Counted from the stretch's first letter, positions 15,091-24,494 are shown. The stretch: 64,000 nt of DNA from UMGS1590 sp963558655 (GCA_963558655.1 CAUWHJ010000015.1:7198-71197), one strand, 5' to 3'. Notes: generated by a model not told the origin, from the sequence alone. Program-made: numbers and translations.

Positions 15091-16536
15091 ATGTCAGAAA
15101 CAATCGTTAAACGCAATCTTTTACCACTGCATATTGTGATAATGTTTACACTGATTATAGGTTTTCATTTCGTACCGCCGGCTGCCGGGATTACTCAGGG
15201 CGGAATGAATTTGATTGGCATATTCTTAGCAATGCTTTATGGTTGGACTTTTTGTGATCTTTTATGGGTAAGTATGTTGGGGATTGTGGCTATTGCTTTC
15301 AGTGGTGTGGTGACGCTGCCAGAATTTCTCGTGATGGGTTTTGGCAGTGATACCTTGGTATACATCCTGTTTATTTTCTTTTTTACAGGTGTTATCTCTG
15401 ATGTTGGTTTGATTGACTATATTTCCAATAAGATGATTAGCTTCAAGTTCCTCACAGGACGTCCATGGTTATTTTCTACCTTTATCATCATAGGTTCGTA
15501 TATTTCCGCTGCATTTATCAATATGTTTGCAGCTATGATTGTATTTTGGGAAATTATTTTTATTGTGTCTGGGCGATTTGGTTTTCAGAAAAAAGATAAG
15601 TGGCCAACATTGATGATTTTAGGTGTAGCAATGACCAGCGTTGTTGGTGGTGCTGTTATGCCATATAAACCAGTGCCAATGGTAGTTCTTTCTACATATA
15701 GTGAAACGGCTGGCGTACCAATGGATTTTGCAAAATACATTATTTTTGCGCTGCCAATCACATTCTTGATTATGATGTTTTACATGCTGATTTGTCGTTT
15801 TATCTTCCGCCCGGATTTGAAGGAGCTTGTGCATATCAGTGTGGATTTTGCTGATCCAAGCAAGATGCATTTGGACAAAAAACAGAAAGTTGCCATTGCT
15901 TTTTTACTTATTTTTATTTTTATGATGGTATCGCCTAGTGTTCTTCCAGATGATTTTATTTTGAATACAATCATTTCAGTATTGGGAAATAGTGGGACTA
16001 TCTTTGTGTTGTTGATTGCAATGTTTTGGATTAAGTTTGATGGTGAACCGATGGCAAATTTTAGTAAGCTGGCGAAGCATGTGAATTATGATATGTGGGT
16101 AACAATGTGTTTTGTGATACCATTTGCCAGTGTATTTACCAGTGATGCTACAGGTATTAAAGATACTATTGTTTCTATTATGCACCCGCTTTTGGCAGGA
16201 AAAAGTGAAATGGTCTTTATTGTATTGGCGATTGCTATTGCCACTATTTTAACTAATATTGCCAACAATATGGTTGTTGGCGCTGTCTTTGCTACTCTTA
16301 TTGTCACCATTGGTAGCAGTATGGGGATGGAAGTGGCGCCAATTATTGCCATCTTGGTTGTGGCAGTAAATCTATCTCTAGCAACGCCAGCGGCTTGTCC
16401 AAATATGGCTATGACTTTTGCGATGAGGGATTGGGTGCGAGCTACTGACCTTTATAAATATGCAACATTGACCGTATTGTTATGTTTGATTTTTACATTA
16501 GTCGTTGCCTTGCCTTGGGCAAATGTGGTGTACTGA
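15091..16536 (+). CDS. SLC13/DASS-type anion transporter, copy 1
   Basis: The 481-residue transporter has about 12 membrane segments. The repeat signature ILTNIANNMVVGAVFAT (about 385-400) corresponds to the SNT motif region of the divalent anion:Na+ symporter family. GGAVMPYKPVPMVVLS and NLSLATPAACPNMAMTF are further conserved loops. Family members import dicarboxylates, sulfate or other organic anions. Pairing with a hydrolase and a LysR regulator suggests uptake of the hydrolase substrate or of a related anion. The ATG at 15091 has GAGAGAAGGG upstream. The gene has its own AT-rich upstream region after the terminator, so it may have a separate promoter. Confidence 0.75.
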   Translation: MSETIVKRNLLPLHIVIMFTLIIGFHFVPPAAGITQGGMNLIGIFLAMLYGWTFCDLLWVSMLGIVAIAFSGVVTLPEFLVMGFGSDTLVYILFIFFFTGVISDVGLIDYISNKMISFKFLTGRPWLFSTFIIIGSYISAAFINMFAAMIVFWEIIFIVSGRFGFQKKDKWPTLMILGVAMTSVVGGAVMPYKPVPMVVLSTYSETAGVPMDFAKYIIFALPITFLIMMFYMLICRFIFRPDLKELVHISVDFADPSKMHLDKKQKVAIAFLLIFIFMMVSPSVLPDDFILNTIISVLGNSGTIFVLLIAMFWIKFDGEPMANFSKLAKHVNYDMWVTMCFVIPFASVFTSDATGIKDTIVSIMHPLLAGKSEMVFIVLAIAIATILTNIANNMVVGAVFATLIVTIGSSMGMEVAPIIAILVVAVNLSLATPAACPNMAMTFAMRDWVRATDLYKYATLTVLLCLIFTLVVALPWANVVY

Positions 16537-16561
16537 TGTATAGTTGTTTGATAAATAAGAC

Positions 16562-16588
16562 AAAGCCCTTCGTCAGAAGGGCTTTATT
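16562..16588. terminator. Terminator, convergent transporter 1 / LysR-2
   Basis: aaagcccttc/gaagggcttt stem then TTTATTG. Confidence 0.7.
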
Positions 16589-16598
16589 GTATGTGTGT

Positions 16599-17525
16599 TT
16601 ATTTTGTGTGGTGTTGTTCTTTGACCAGTTCGACAAAGGTGTTGCTGATGGGATCAAGTTCGGCGTGGAGGTTTGTGGCAAGCATGAGGTCGAGCGTGAG
16701 GTCTTCGTCAAAGGGGAGTGCTATGACATCGTTATCGGAGAAAAGAACATTTTCTTCGCGACAACGGCGGCTGGAGATGGCGAGATATTTTCCTGAGATG
16801 ATGGATTGCGCCAGTAAGCGTGTTGAGGAGGTGGTCAGCGGAATATCTGAGTGGCAGAAACGCTGCATAAGTTGGCGCAGGGGATGATTTTCGTTGGCGT
16901 CGGGCAAAATGGTGGTGACAGGGTAGGTGGAAAATTCTTTGAAAGAGATGCTTTTTCGCTCGGACAATGGAGAAGAGGCGCTGACGAGGCAAACGTATTC
17001 ATCTTGTTCAAGGGGGTAGAGATGTACTTGGTCAAGATAAGGTTGGTAAAAATCGTGAAAGTCGGGGTTGTGCAAAAGTACCACTAAGCCAAGGACATTT
17101 TTATGTAGAGAGACGTAACTCAAGATGTCGCTGGTGTTGGCTTCGTTGATTTGATAATGGACGTTCGGATACAATGTTGCATAATCATCTAAAAGTGTTG
17201 GTAGCAATGTGTAGGTTGAGAGAGGGACGCCATAGAGGGTGAGCATTCCAGACAAATCTTTGTTGCGATTTCTGTTTTGGATTTCTAATTGTACGCGATG
17301 CAAATCCTTAATACAATGTTCAGCTACTGGCAACAACAGAGCACCTTCTTCAGTTAACTCCATGCCTTTGGGACTGCGCGTAAAGAGTGGTGCGCCTATT
17401 TCATCTTCAAGTTGACGGATGGCTTTGCTGATGCCCTGATGTGTGGTATAAAACTCCAGACTGGTTTTGTTGATGGATTGGGTGTTAGCGATAGAAATAA
17501 AATATTTGAGTTGTTCAAGACGCAT
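16599..17525 (-). CDS. LysR-family regulator of duplicated module, copy 2
   Basis: This 308-residue LTTR is the same length as copy 1, with HTH QLKYFISIANTQSINKTSLE, FYTTHQGISKAIRQLEDEI and RSPKGMELTEEG. The effector domain is more divergent from copy 1 than the HTH, so the two regulators may recognise similar DNA but different ligands. It is divergent from the hydrolase at 17702, with a 176-bp control region. AGGAGGGTT lies before the ATG on the minus strand. Confidence 0.85.
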   Translation of the reverse strand: MRLEQLKYFISIANTQSINKTSLEFYTTHQGISKAIRQLEDEIGAPLFTRSPKGMELTEEGALLLPVAEHCIKDLHRVQLEIQNRNRNKDLSGMLTLYGVPLSTYTLLPTLLDDYATLYPNVHYQINEANTSDILSYVSLHKNVLGLVVLLHNPDFHDFYQPYLDQVHLYPLEQDEYVCLVSASSPLSERKSISFKEFSTYPVTTILPDANENHPLRQLMQRFCHSDIPLTTSSTRLLAQSIISGKYLAISSRRCREENVLFSDNDVIALPFDEDLTLDLMLATNLHAELDPISNTFVELVKEQHHTK

Positions 17526-17572
17526 GACGAACCCTCCTTTTGGTAGCGTTCATGTGATGGCAATGATTTAGG

Positions 17573-17651
17573 GTTGCAACTTCTCGTTGCTACTATAAGG
17601 TGATCTGGCAATGAACAGAATCTATTCGTTGTATAGAAACCATTTTATAAT
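17573..17651 (+). promoter_or_regulatory. LysR-regulated promoter, module copy 2
   Basis: TATAAT at 17646-17651, weak -35, and an upstream inverted repeat gcaac-ttctc-gttgc (17576-17590). The start region (taaaaccatcaaatcaatca) is identical to that of copy 1 although the rest of the two control regions differs. Confidence 0.55.
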
Positions 17652-17701
17652 AAAACCATCAAATCAATCAACTTTATTTATTACAAAGGAGTGTTTTGAA
17701 C

Positions 17702-19717
17702 ATGGCATTGACCAACAAAGTATTGATGCTTGGTGTAGACGGATTGGACCCAACGTTGACAAGAAAATTTGTTGATGAAGGGAAGCTTCCTAACATCCAG
17801 AAATTTATTGAAAGTGGCGCACAAAAGCACGATTTGAAATTACTCTGCACACCACCAACTATTACGCCACCACTGTGGACGACGCTGGCTACCGGTGCCC
17901 TGCCTGTGACCCATGGTATCACTTGCTTCTGGCGTCAGGATCCAGAACATTTGGATACTGCCGGCTACAATCTTGACAGCCGTCTCTGCACCGCAGAACC
18001 TTTGTGGAATGTTACTGCCGAAGCAGGTCTTAAGACCCTCGTATGGCATTGGCCTGGCAGCTCCTGGCCTCCAACCTCCGACAGCCCTAACCTCCACGTT
18101 GTCGATGGCACTCAGCCAGCCGCACCAAACAGTGGTGTAGCAAAAATTGAAATGGAAAAGATGACCTATGCAAGCACCCGTTTCAAAGAAGTGCTTTATA
18201 AGCCAGGTGCTACCAACAACACTGGTGCAGGCTGCGTCATCGAAGATATTCCGGAAGATGATTTCAACAACAGTGCTCGTGATGGGATCGTTGGCGGCGC
18301 TGGTATGAGTATGCGTAACATTATTCTCAGCCAGGCTGATGGTGAAGACGGTTTGGAAGATATTCCAATCGACCTTTGCAACTCCCCAATCAAAGAAGCC
18401 ACTGGTTGGGCAGATGCTCCGGAAGGCGCTAAAGAATTCTATGTTATTACGTCTAACGGTCTGGTTCGTCGCCCTTGCCTCATTCTTAAAAACGAAGCAG
18501 GCGAGTATGATCGCGTCGCTTATTATCACAGCAAGAAGGATTCCGAACCAATCGCTGTCTTAAAAGTTGGCGAATATGTATCCGATGTTGTGGATGAATT
18601 TATTCACAACGATAAAAAAGTTCTTGCCAACCGCAATATGCTTTTGACCGAGATGGATAAGAGCGGCGATGAAGTACACATCTGGATGAGCAAGGCGTAT
18701 GATATCAGCCACGACACCCTCTTCCATCCAACGAGCCTCTACAAACAAGTCGTTGAAAACTGTGGACACATCCCACCAAACCCATCTTTCGGCGGTAAAC
18801 AACTGAAAGTTGTCAATAATATCATTTTGCCAACATGGGATGTACTTTGCCAGTGGCAGGCCGATGCGTTGAACTATCTCATCGACACCAATGGTTATGA
18901 CGTTGTCTTCAGTCATATTCATAACGTAGACGGCATGGGTCACATGTTCTGGTACTATGGCAAAAACCGTCCAATCATGGATAAAATGGAAGAAGAAGGC
19001 TACCAGAAAGCCATCGAAGAAGTTTATCTGCAAACAGACCGCTACCTTGGCCGCTTCCTCCACTATCTGGATGAAGGCTGGACCATCACCATCTTCTCTG
19101 ACCATGGCCTGCTGACCCCAGAAGAAGAAAAACCACTCATCGGCGATGCCTTTGGCTGCAACGTTGGTGTCATGAGCGAGCTTGGTTTCACTGTTTTGAA
19201 GAAAGACGAAAACGGCAACCCAATCAAAGAAATCGATTGGGAAAAGACCCGTGCGGTTGCTACTCGTGGCGGACAGATCTACATCAACCTTAAAGGTAAA
19301 TACCCAACCGGTATTGTAGACCCAGCCGATAAATATGAATTGGAACGTGAAATCATCGATGCATTGTACAGCTATCGTTTGAATGGCAAACGTGTCATCT
19401 CCGTGGCTATGCGTAACAAAGATGCCGTGAACCTCGGCACCGGTGGCCCAGAATGTGGCGACATACTCTATTGGCTCGAAGAAGGCGTTAACCGTCTCCA
19501 TGGCGATGCACTGCCAGAAGTTGATGGCTATTTCGACACCTGCGTAACGCCAATCTTCATTGCAGCAGGTAAAGGGTTCAAGAAAGGCTATGATTGCAAG
19601 CGTATCATTCGCCAGGCTGATATGGCACCAACCATTGCCCATATGCTCGATGTGCGTATGCCAAAACAGTGTGAAGGCGCTGTGATTTACCAGATTCTTG
19701 AAGATTCCGGTATCTGA
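17702..19717 (+). CDS. Alkaline-phosphatase-superfamily hydrolase (type I phosphodiesterase/NPP-like), copy 2
   Basis: This 671-residue paralogue of 12948-14957 keeps all the metal and nucleophile motifs (GVDGLD, PTITPPLWTTLATG, HNVDGMGH, FSDHG). By eye the copies are identical in DNA over 13266-13477/18020-18231 and 14109-14761/18869-19521, but clearly diverged elsewhere. The divergence includes an insert (EDDFNNSARDGIVGGAG against EADDTFNIGGVIAGD). The conserved tracts cover the active site half; the diverged tracts probably form the substrate lid. The ATG at 17702 follows AAAGGAG. It is co-directional with transporter 2. Confidence 0.8.
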   Translation: MALTNKVLMLGVDGLDPTLTRKFVDEGKLPNIQKFIESGAQKHDLKLLCTPPTITPPLWTTLATGALPVTHGITCFWRQDPEHLDTAGYNLDSRLCTAEPLWNVTAEAGLKTLVWHWPGSSWPPTSDSPNLHVVDGTQPAAPNSGVAKIEMEKMTYASTRFKEVLYKPGATNNTGAGCVIEDIPEDDFNNSARDGIVGGAGMSMRNIILSQADGEDGLEDIPIDLCNSPIKEATGWADAPEGAKEFYVITSNGLVRRPCLILKNEAGEYDRVAYYHSKKDSEPIAVLKVGEYVSDVVDEFIHNDKKVLANRNMLLTEMDKSGDEVHIWMSKAYDISHDTLFHPTSLYKQVVENCGHIPPNPSFGGKQLKVVNNIILPTWDVLCQWQADALNYLIDTNGYDVVFSHIHNVDGMGHMFWYYGKNRPIMDKMEEEGYQKAIEEVYLQTDRYLGRFLHYLDEGWTITIFSDHGLLTPEEEKPLIGDAFGCNVGVMSELGFTVLKKDENGNPIKEIDWEKTRAVATRGGQIYINLKGKYPTGIVDPADKYELEREIIDALYSYRLNGKRVISVAMRNKDAVNLGTGGPECGDILYWLEEGVNRLHGDALPEVDGYFDTCVTPIFIAAGKGFKKGYDCKRIIRQADMAPTIAHMLDVRMPKQCEGAVIYQILEDSGI

Positions 19718-19754
19718 TTCGAATACCTCTAGTATACTTCTACTACTTTATTAC

Positions 19755-19790
19755 GCGGGGACATCTCCTGTGGGTGTCCCCGCCTTTTTT
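19755..19790 (+). terminator. Hairpin with T-run between hydrolase 2 and transporter 2
   Basis: gcggggaca/tgtccccgc, then six T. It is the positional equivalent of 14997-15036. Confidence 0.8.
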
Positions 19791-19885
19791 GAAACCATGC
19801 ATATAAGAAAAATTGATTGAACGTATTTTAGCAATTGCTTTCATTGATATTTTGATTTGATTGATTCGAAAGGAAGGGTTGTCGT

Positions 19886-21328
19886 ATGTCTGAAGGGAAA
19901 AAACGAGATCTGCGACTGATGCATTTGGCTGTGATGGCGCTTTTGATCATCCTCTTTCATTATTTGCCGCCGATCGGACAAATTACAGAAGTGGGCATGA
20001 ATGTCTTGGGGATTTTTTTAGCAGTGTTGTACGGCTGGACTTTTTGTGATTTGTTATGGGTAAGTCTTTTCGGGATTGTCGCTGTAGGTTTTAGTGGCGC
20101 GATCACTTTTCCAGAATTTTTAGCTTCGAGCTTTGGGAGCGATACGGTTCTTTATATGCTCTTTTTGTTCTTCTTTACCGGTATGATTTCTGAAGTGGGA
20201 CTTATTGATTATATTGCTAATAAAATTATCAGTTTCAAATTTTTGAATGGACGCCCATGGCTCTTTTCCGCATTTATTCTTATTGGCACTTATATTTCTG
20301 CAGCTTTCATCAATATGTTTGCAGCAGCCATTGTTTTTTGGGAAGTTTTATTTATTGTTTCTAAACGTTTCGGATTTCAGAAGAAAGACAAATACCCTAC
20401 TTTGATGATTTTAGGGGTGGCAATGACCTGTGCAATTGCTGGAGCGGTGATGCCATATAAACCGGTACCGCTTGTCATTTTGTCTACTTATAGCGAACTT
20501 TCTGGGGTGCCGATGGACTTCCTTAAGTATATTCTCTTTGCCCTACCAATCACTATCTTGATTACACTGTTGTTTATCGTTATTTTCCGCTTTATATTCC
20601 GTCCCGACCTGAAAAAGCTGGTGGACATTAGCGTAGATTTTGTTGATCAAAGTAAGATGCATTTGGATACAAGACAAAAAGCCGCTGTCGGTTTTCTGGT
20701 GGTATTTATTCTGATGATGGTTGCACCAAGTTTATTGCCTGAAGGTTCCTTCCTTTCCAATGTACTTTCCAATTTAGGCAATACAGGAATTATCATGCTC
20801 TTGTTGATTGCAATGTTCTTGCTCAAGTTCCACGGAGAACCGATGATAACGATGAAACAGTTGTTGAAACATGTCAATTATGATGTATGGTTGATGATGG
20901 CGTTTGTTGTACCATTCTCCAGTGTTTTCTCTGGAGAAGCAACGGGGATTCGTGAAACGATGGTGGCGGTGATGCAGCCATTGTTGAGTGGAAAAAGCGA
21001 GATGTTATTTATCACGATTGCTGCTTGTGTTGCGGTGGTTTTGACCAATATCTGCAACAATATGGTCATTGGTGCCATTTTTACAACGCTTATTGTTACC
21101 ATTGGCAGCAGCACAGGTATGAATGTGGCTCCTGTTATTGCAATTCTTTCTGTTGCTGTTAACTTATCGTTTGCGACTCCGGCGGCTTGCCCGAATATGG
21201 CTATGGCGTTTGGGATGAAAGATTGGTGCAGGGCTGGTGATCTTTATAAATATGGTGTTCTTTCGGCTATATTATGCTTGATCTTTACCCTCGTTATTGC
21301 GCTGCCTTGGGCGAATGTGATTTATTAA
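19886..21328 (+). CDS. SLC13/DASS-type anion transporter, copy 2
   Basis: This 480-residue paralogue of 15091-16536 is conserved along its whole length (LYGWTFCDLLWVS, INMFAA.IVFWE, GAVMPYKPVP, NICNNMVIGAIFTTLIVTIG, ATPAACPNMAM). It differs at many silent and conservative sites, so unlike the hydrolases it shows no long identical tracts. It is separated from hydrolase 2 by a terminator hairpin and 95 bp of AT-rich sequence that shares a tataa-gaaaaattgatt-like block with copy 1. Function is as for copy 1: probable Na+-driven import of an organic or inorganic anion. Confidence 0.75.
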   Translation: MSEGKKRDLRLMHLAVMALLIILFHYLPPIGQITEVGMNVLGIFLAVLYGWTFCDLLWVSLFGIVAVGFSGAITFPEFLASSFGSDTVLYMLFLFFFTGMISEVGLIDYIANKIISFKFLNGRPWLFSAFILIGTYISAAFINMFAAAIVFWEVLFIVSKRFGFQKKDKYPTLMILGVAMTCAIAGAVMPYKPVPLVILSTYSELSGVPMDFLKYILFALPITILITLLFIVIFRFIFRPDLKKLVDISVDFVDQSKMHLDTRQKAAVGFLVVFILMMVAPSLLPEGSFLSNVLSNLGNTGIIMLLLIAMFLLKFHGEPMITMKQLLKHVNYDVWLMMAFVVPFSSVFSGEATGIRETMVAVMQPLLSGKSEMLFITIAACVAVVLTNICNNMVIGAIFTTLIVTIGSSTGMNVAPVIAILSVAVNLSFATPAACPNMAMAFGMKDWCRAGDLYKYGVLSAILCLIFTLVIALPWANVIY

Positions 21329-21332
21329 ACAA

Positions 21333-21369
21333 AAAACTCCGCAACCGGTGATTGGTTGCGGAGTTTTTT
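21333..21369. terminator. Bidirectional terminator after module copy 2
   Basis: aaaactccgcaacc/ggttgcggagtttt stem, T-run on the plus side and A-run on the other. Confidence 0.8.
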
Positions 21370-21378
21370 GATGTGCTG

Positions 21379-23037
21379 TTATTCCAGTTCCAGAGCGAAG
21401 AGAGCAGCGCCTAGGGCGCCGTTGAGTTGGGCTTTGTCGGAAATATGGAGTTTGACGCCGAGGATTTTTTCGATTTCGGCGACGACGCCACGGTTTTTGG
21501 AGACACCGCCGGTCATCATGTAGTTTTCTTCTCCGCCGACGCGTCGGCAAAGGGAACAGGTTTTGGTGGCGACGGAGCGATTGAGGCCGTGGATGATGTC
21601 GGCTGGGGTGCGGTTGTCGGCGATGAGGCTGACAACTTCCGATTCGGCGAAGACGGTGCACATGCTGGAGATGGTGATGTCTTCGTTCCAGTCGAGTCCG
21701 AGCTGGCTCATTTCATCGAGGGAGAGTTCCAGGGTGCGTGCCATGAGTTCGAGGAAGCGGCCGGTGCCGGCAGCGCATTTGTCGTTCATAACGAAGTTGG
21801 TGACGTTGCCCTGGTCGTCCAGGCGAATGACTTTGCTGTCCTGGCCGCCGATGTCGATGATGGTGCGTACGCTTGGGTCGAGGTGGTAGGCACCTTTTGC
21901 GTGGCAGGTGATTTCGGTGATGGATTGGTCGCCGAGTTTGATGGCGGTGCGGCCATAGCCGGTGGTGACGGTGGCGTTGATGTCGTCACGTGTGAGGCCG
22001 GCCTGAGAGAGTGCATCATCGAGGGCACGGTCTGCGCCCTGGGCAGCACCGGCGCCGGTTGGCAAGATGGATTGGGCGATGATGTTTTTATTGCGGTCGA
22101 TGATGACGACGTCGGTGGAGGTGGAGCCGCTGTCGATACCGGCGTAAAGTCCTTTTCCGTTCATGTTTTTGTGGTTCTCCTTTCGCAGGGTTTTTTCCGG
22201 CGCGATGCTTTCCGCAAAGGCTTCAAGGCGGGTCAAGAGCTGGCCGGAGGATTGAATGGTATAGTCGCTTTCGAGTTTTAGAAGAGGGACGTCCAGGCGT
22301 TTACGCAGTTCGGAGTATTCAAAACCGTAGTAGTCGCAGAATTTGACGGTGTGGTAGATGACGCCTTTGAGGTGTGGGTCGTTGTAGAGTATTTTGCGAC
22401 CGGTGGTGTCGATCATGCGCATGCAAGGAATTTGCCCCAGGAGCACACGGGCGTAGTCGGCCAGGAGGGTATCCATGTCAGAGCCGAGATCTTCCGGCAG
22501 AGCAACGGCGCGGTTTTTGACGCAGGTGTCGTTGCGAACAGGCAGGGGCATGGTTTTTTTCATCATGTCAAAAAGTTCGTCGCCAACGCGCGCACCAAGC
22601 ACGCTGACATAAGGGACGGTTGGGCGTTTGCGGGTTTTGAAGGCTTCGCGGAAACGCGCTTTGTCAAAGTTGGTGCCTTTATAGGCGCCATAGGCGTCGG
22701 CCAGGCGGCGCAGCTCGGCAGCAGCGTGTTCGCGGCTGCATGTGCCGCCGGAGTGCATGATGTCGAGCATGAAGAGAAAGTCGAGGTTGCCTTCTTCAAG
22801 AAGCACGTCGTAAGCGCTGCGAATGGTGTCGCAGCAGTTGACAAGGACGAGTTCTTTCACCTGACCAGCCATGCAGGCTTCCAGAAGCGATTTGCCAAAG
22901 CCGCAGATGTTTGGGTGCGCTACTTGGTCGGCAAGGTCGAAGTTGTCGGGCATATGGTTTAAGATGGCACATTCGCCGCCGAAGGCTTCGAGCAGTTCAA
23001 CGGGGGTATATTTACAAATGTAGTAGGTGGTGCTCAT
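21379..23037 (-). CDS. 2-hydroxyacyl-CoA dehydratase-like subunit fused to its activator ATPase
   Basis: The protein has 552 residues. Residues 1-285 are a compact HgdB-like subunit: KYTPVELLEAFG, HPNICGFGKSLLEA, NCCDTIRSAYDVL, then the family-typical VKFCDYYGFEY and SSGQLLTRLEAF. Residues 295-552 are a BadF/HgdC-type ASKHA ATPase: YAGIDSGSTSTDVVIID, IDIGGQDSKVI, and the [4Fe-4S] helix-cluster-helix Cys in NDKCAAGTGRF plus SSMCTVFAESEV. In known systems the ATPase is a separate homodimer that injects low-potential electrons into the dehydratase. Here donor and acceptor are one polypeptide. It starts 4 nt inside the upstream gene (ATGA), so it is coupled to 23034-24311. Confidence 0.8.
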   Translation of the reverse strand: MSTTYYICKYTPVELLEAFGGECAILNHMPDNFDLADQVAHPNICGFGKSLLEACMAGQVKELVLVNCCDTIRSAYDVLLEEGNLDFLFMLDIMHSGGTCSREHAAAELRRLADAYGAYKGTNFDKARFREAFKTRKRPTVPYVSVLGARVGDELFDMMKKTMPLPVRNDTCVKNRAVALPEDLGSDMDTLLADYARVLLGQIPCMRMIDTTGRKILYNDPHLKGVIYHTVKFCDYYGFEYSELRKRLDVPLLKLESDYTIQSSGQLLTRLEAFAESIAPEKTLRKENHKNMNGKGLYAGIDSGSTSTDVVIIDRNKNIIAQSILPTGAGAAQGADRALDDALSQAGLTRDDINATVTTGYGRTAIKLGDQSITEITCHAKGAYHLDPSVRTIIDIGGQDSKVIRLDDQGNVTNFVMNDKCAAGTGRFLELMARTLELSLDEMSQLGLDWNEDITISSMCTVFAESEVVSLIADNRTPADIIHGLNRSVATKTCSLCRRVGGEENYMMTGGVSKNRGVVAEIEKILGVKLHISDKAQLNGALGAALFALELE

Positions 23038-24311
23038 GCGTTGGCCTCCTTTTCTGCTTCGAGCATTTCGACGAAGGCTTCGATGCGTGTGGCAATTTGA
23101 CCTTCGCCGCCGTGGCTATGGTCACAGCCATCGCCGTCGAGAATGAGGCAAGGGAACCCAGCTTCTTCAAAATGTTTTTTCGCCAGTTGGGCACCGCCTA
23201 GGGTGTGTTTACAGCCCCAGTGGCAAAACCAGACGATGCCGTCAGCGTTCAGGCGACGTGCTTCTTCAATGCCGCGGTTGATGCGATGGCTGACAGGGCC
23301 GTTGAAAGCGCTAAAGACAAGGCGACGTGCCATGGCGTCGTAAGGGTCTTGAGGATCGGCATCGACAAACCCTTCAAAGCTCATGTCGCAGCCCACCACC
23401 TGCACTTTTGGGTTAAAATCGGTGAGTTTGCGTAATGGCTCCACCCAAAATGGGTTGGTATGCATCCAGAGCAGGCGAATACCCTGAGCGGCGGGTGCTT
23501 CTTTGGCAACACGCAGGCAGGCTTCGCTGTAACGTTCTGTTTCTTCGCTGCCAAGAAGGTTGTGGAACATGAAGCCGGTGAACATTTCTCCGGTGAGGGT
23601 ATCCAAAATTTGTTTGTCGGCACGCAGACGCATATATTCGTGGAAATTGGTCATGCTGCGCTGGCTGCGGGCAACGGCTTGGCGCAGCGCTTCTTCGTCA
23701 ATGGTTTTGCCGGTGTGCTTTTCAATGAAGTGTTTCATATCGCGAAGCTGTCTGGCGACATCGCGCACGCTTTCTTCTGTCATGGCATAGGGAATGTCCA
23801 AGACTAGATGCGGCACCTTGAAATGGTCTGCCAAACGGCGGAAGGTGAGTGTATTGGCATCACAAGCCAGTGTGGTGGAGATGATAAAGCGTGGTTTTGG
23901 CATCAGCCCGCGCTCTGCCGCACCGATGAAGGCTTTGTGATAGCTGCAAAATGTTTCCGGCAGGCCTTCGCTTTCGGCGTAGTCGATGAAGGATTTTTCT
24001 GCCATGGCGCCAGACAAAAAGCAGCCAAGCCCTTCGCAGCTGTATGGTTTGAGATTTAGTATATGCAGCATTTCGCAAGGCGTGAACAGCGTTACCATGA
24101 CAGCGTCCTCTGGATGATCCAAAGGTGCCACCATTGCCTGAGTGGTACTTCGTGCAGCCAGACGTGCCGCCTTATTGAGCGGTCCCGGCGCAAATTTGAA
24201 TTGCAGATTTTTTGCGTGATAGCCCAAACGCAACAGCCGGCGTGCCTTTAGTGGATTTTTGTCACAAGTGTTTTGCACGGCCTGACCGAATGAGCGAACA
24301 ATATTTGCCAT
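23034..24311 (-). CDS. 2-hydroxyacyl-CoA dehydratase-family subunit
   Basis: This 425-residue HgdA/HgdB-family (PF06050) protein has Cys-bearing motifs TLFTPCEMLHIL, EGLGCFLSG, STTLACDANTLTFRRLAD, VVGCDMSFEGF and the C-terminal HWGCKHTLGGAQLAKK / DGDGCDHSHGGEGQIATRIEAF. It is the first gene of the operon, with AAAGGAG before the ATG. The fused partner is read from an overlapping start. The family includes CoA-ester dehydratases, benzoyl-CoA-reductase-type enzymes and double-cubane-cluster proteins that reduce small molecules. The motifs here do not settle which. No CoA-transferase is adjacent, which weakens a simple fermentation dehydratase role. Confidence 0.78.
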   Translation of the reverse strand: MANIVRSFGQAVQNTCDKNPLKARRLLRLGYHAKNLQFKFAPGPLNKAARLAARSTTQAMVAPLDHPEDAVMVTLFTPCEMLHILNLKPYSCEGLGCFLSGAMAEKSFIDYAESEGLPETFCSYHKAFIGAAERGLMPKPRFIISTTLACDANTLTFRRLADHFKVPHLVLDIPYAMTEESVRDVARQLRDMKHFIEKHTGKTIDEEALRQAVARSQRSMTNFHEYMRLRADKQILDTLTGEMFTGFMFHNLLGSEETERYSEACLRVAKEAPAAQGIRLLWMHTNPFWVEPLRKLTDFNPKVQVVGCDMSFEGFVDADPQDPYDAMARRLVFSAFNGPVSHRINRGIEEARRLNADGIVWFCHWGCKHTLGGAQLAKKHFEEAGFPCLILDGDGCDHSHGGEGQIATRIEAFVEMLEAEKEANA

Positions 24312-24457
24312 AGAGGACTCCTTTCTTTTTCATAAAAATAGGGAGGCGGTGCCTCCAATGAATACTTACTTGGTCAAGAATACATTGTACAACTGAAAGA
24401 TGGCTCAGCGCAAGCCTAAAATGACGTCAAGCGCTGGTGTAATGCCGTCGCAGCGCG

Positions 24458-24463
24458 TATAAT
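24458..24463 (+). promoter_or_regulatory. -10 element of the macrodomain gene
   Basis: TATAAT, 32 bp before the ATG at 24495. Confidence 0.5.
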
Positions 24464-24494
24464 AGAAGAAAATCCTTTGAAAGGAGTGTGTCTT

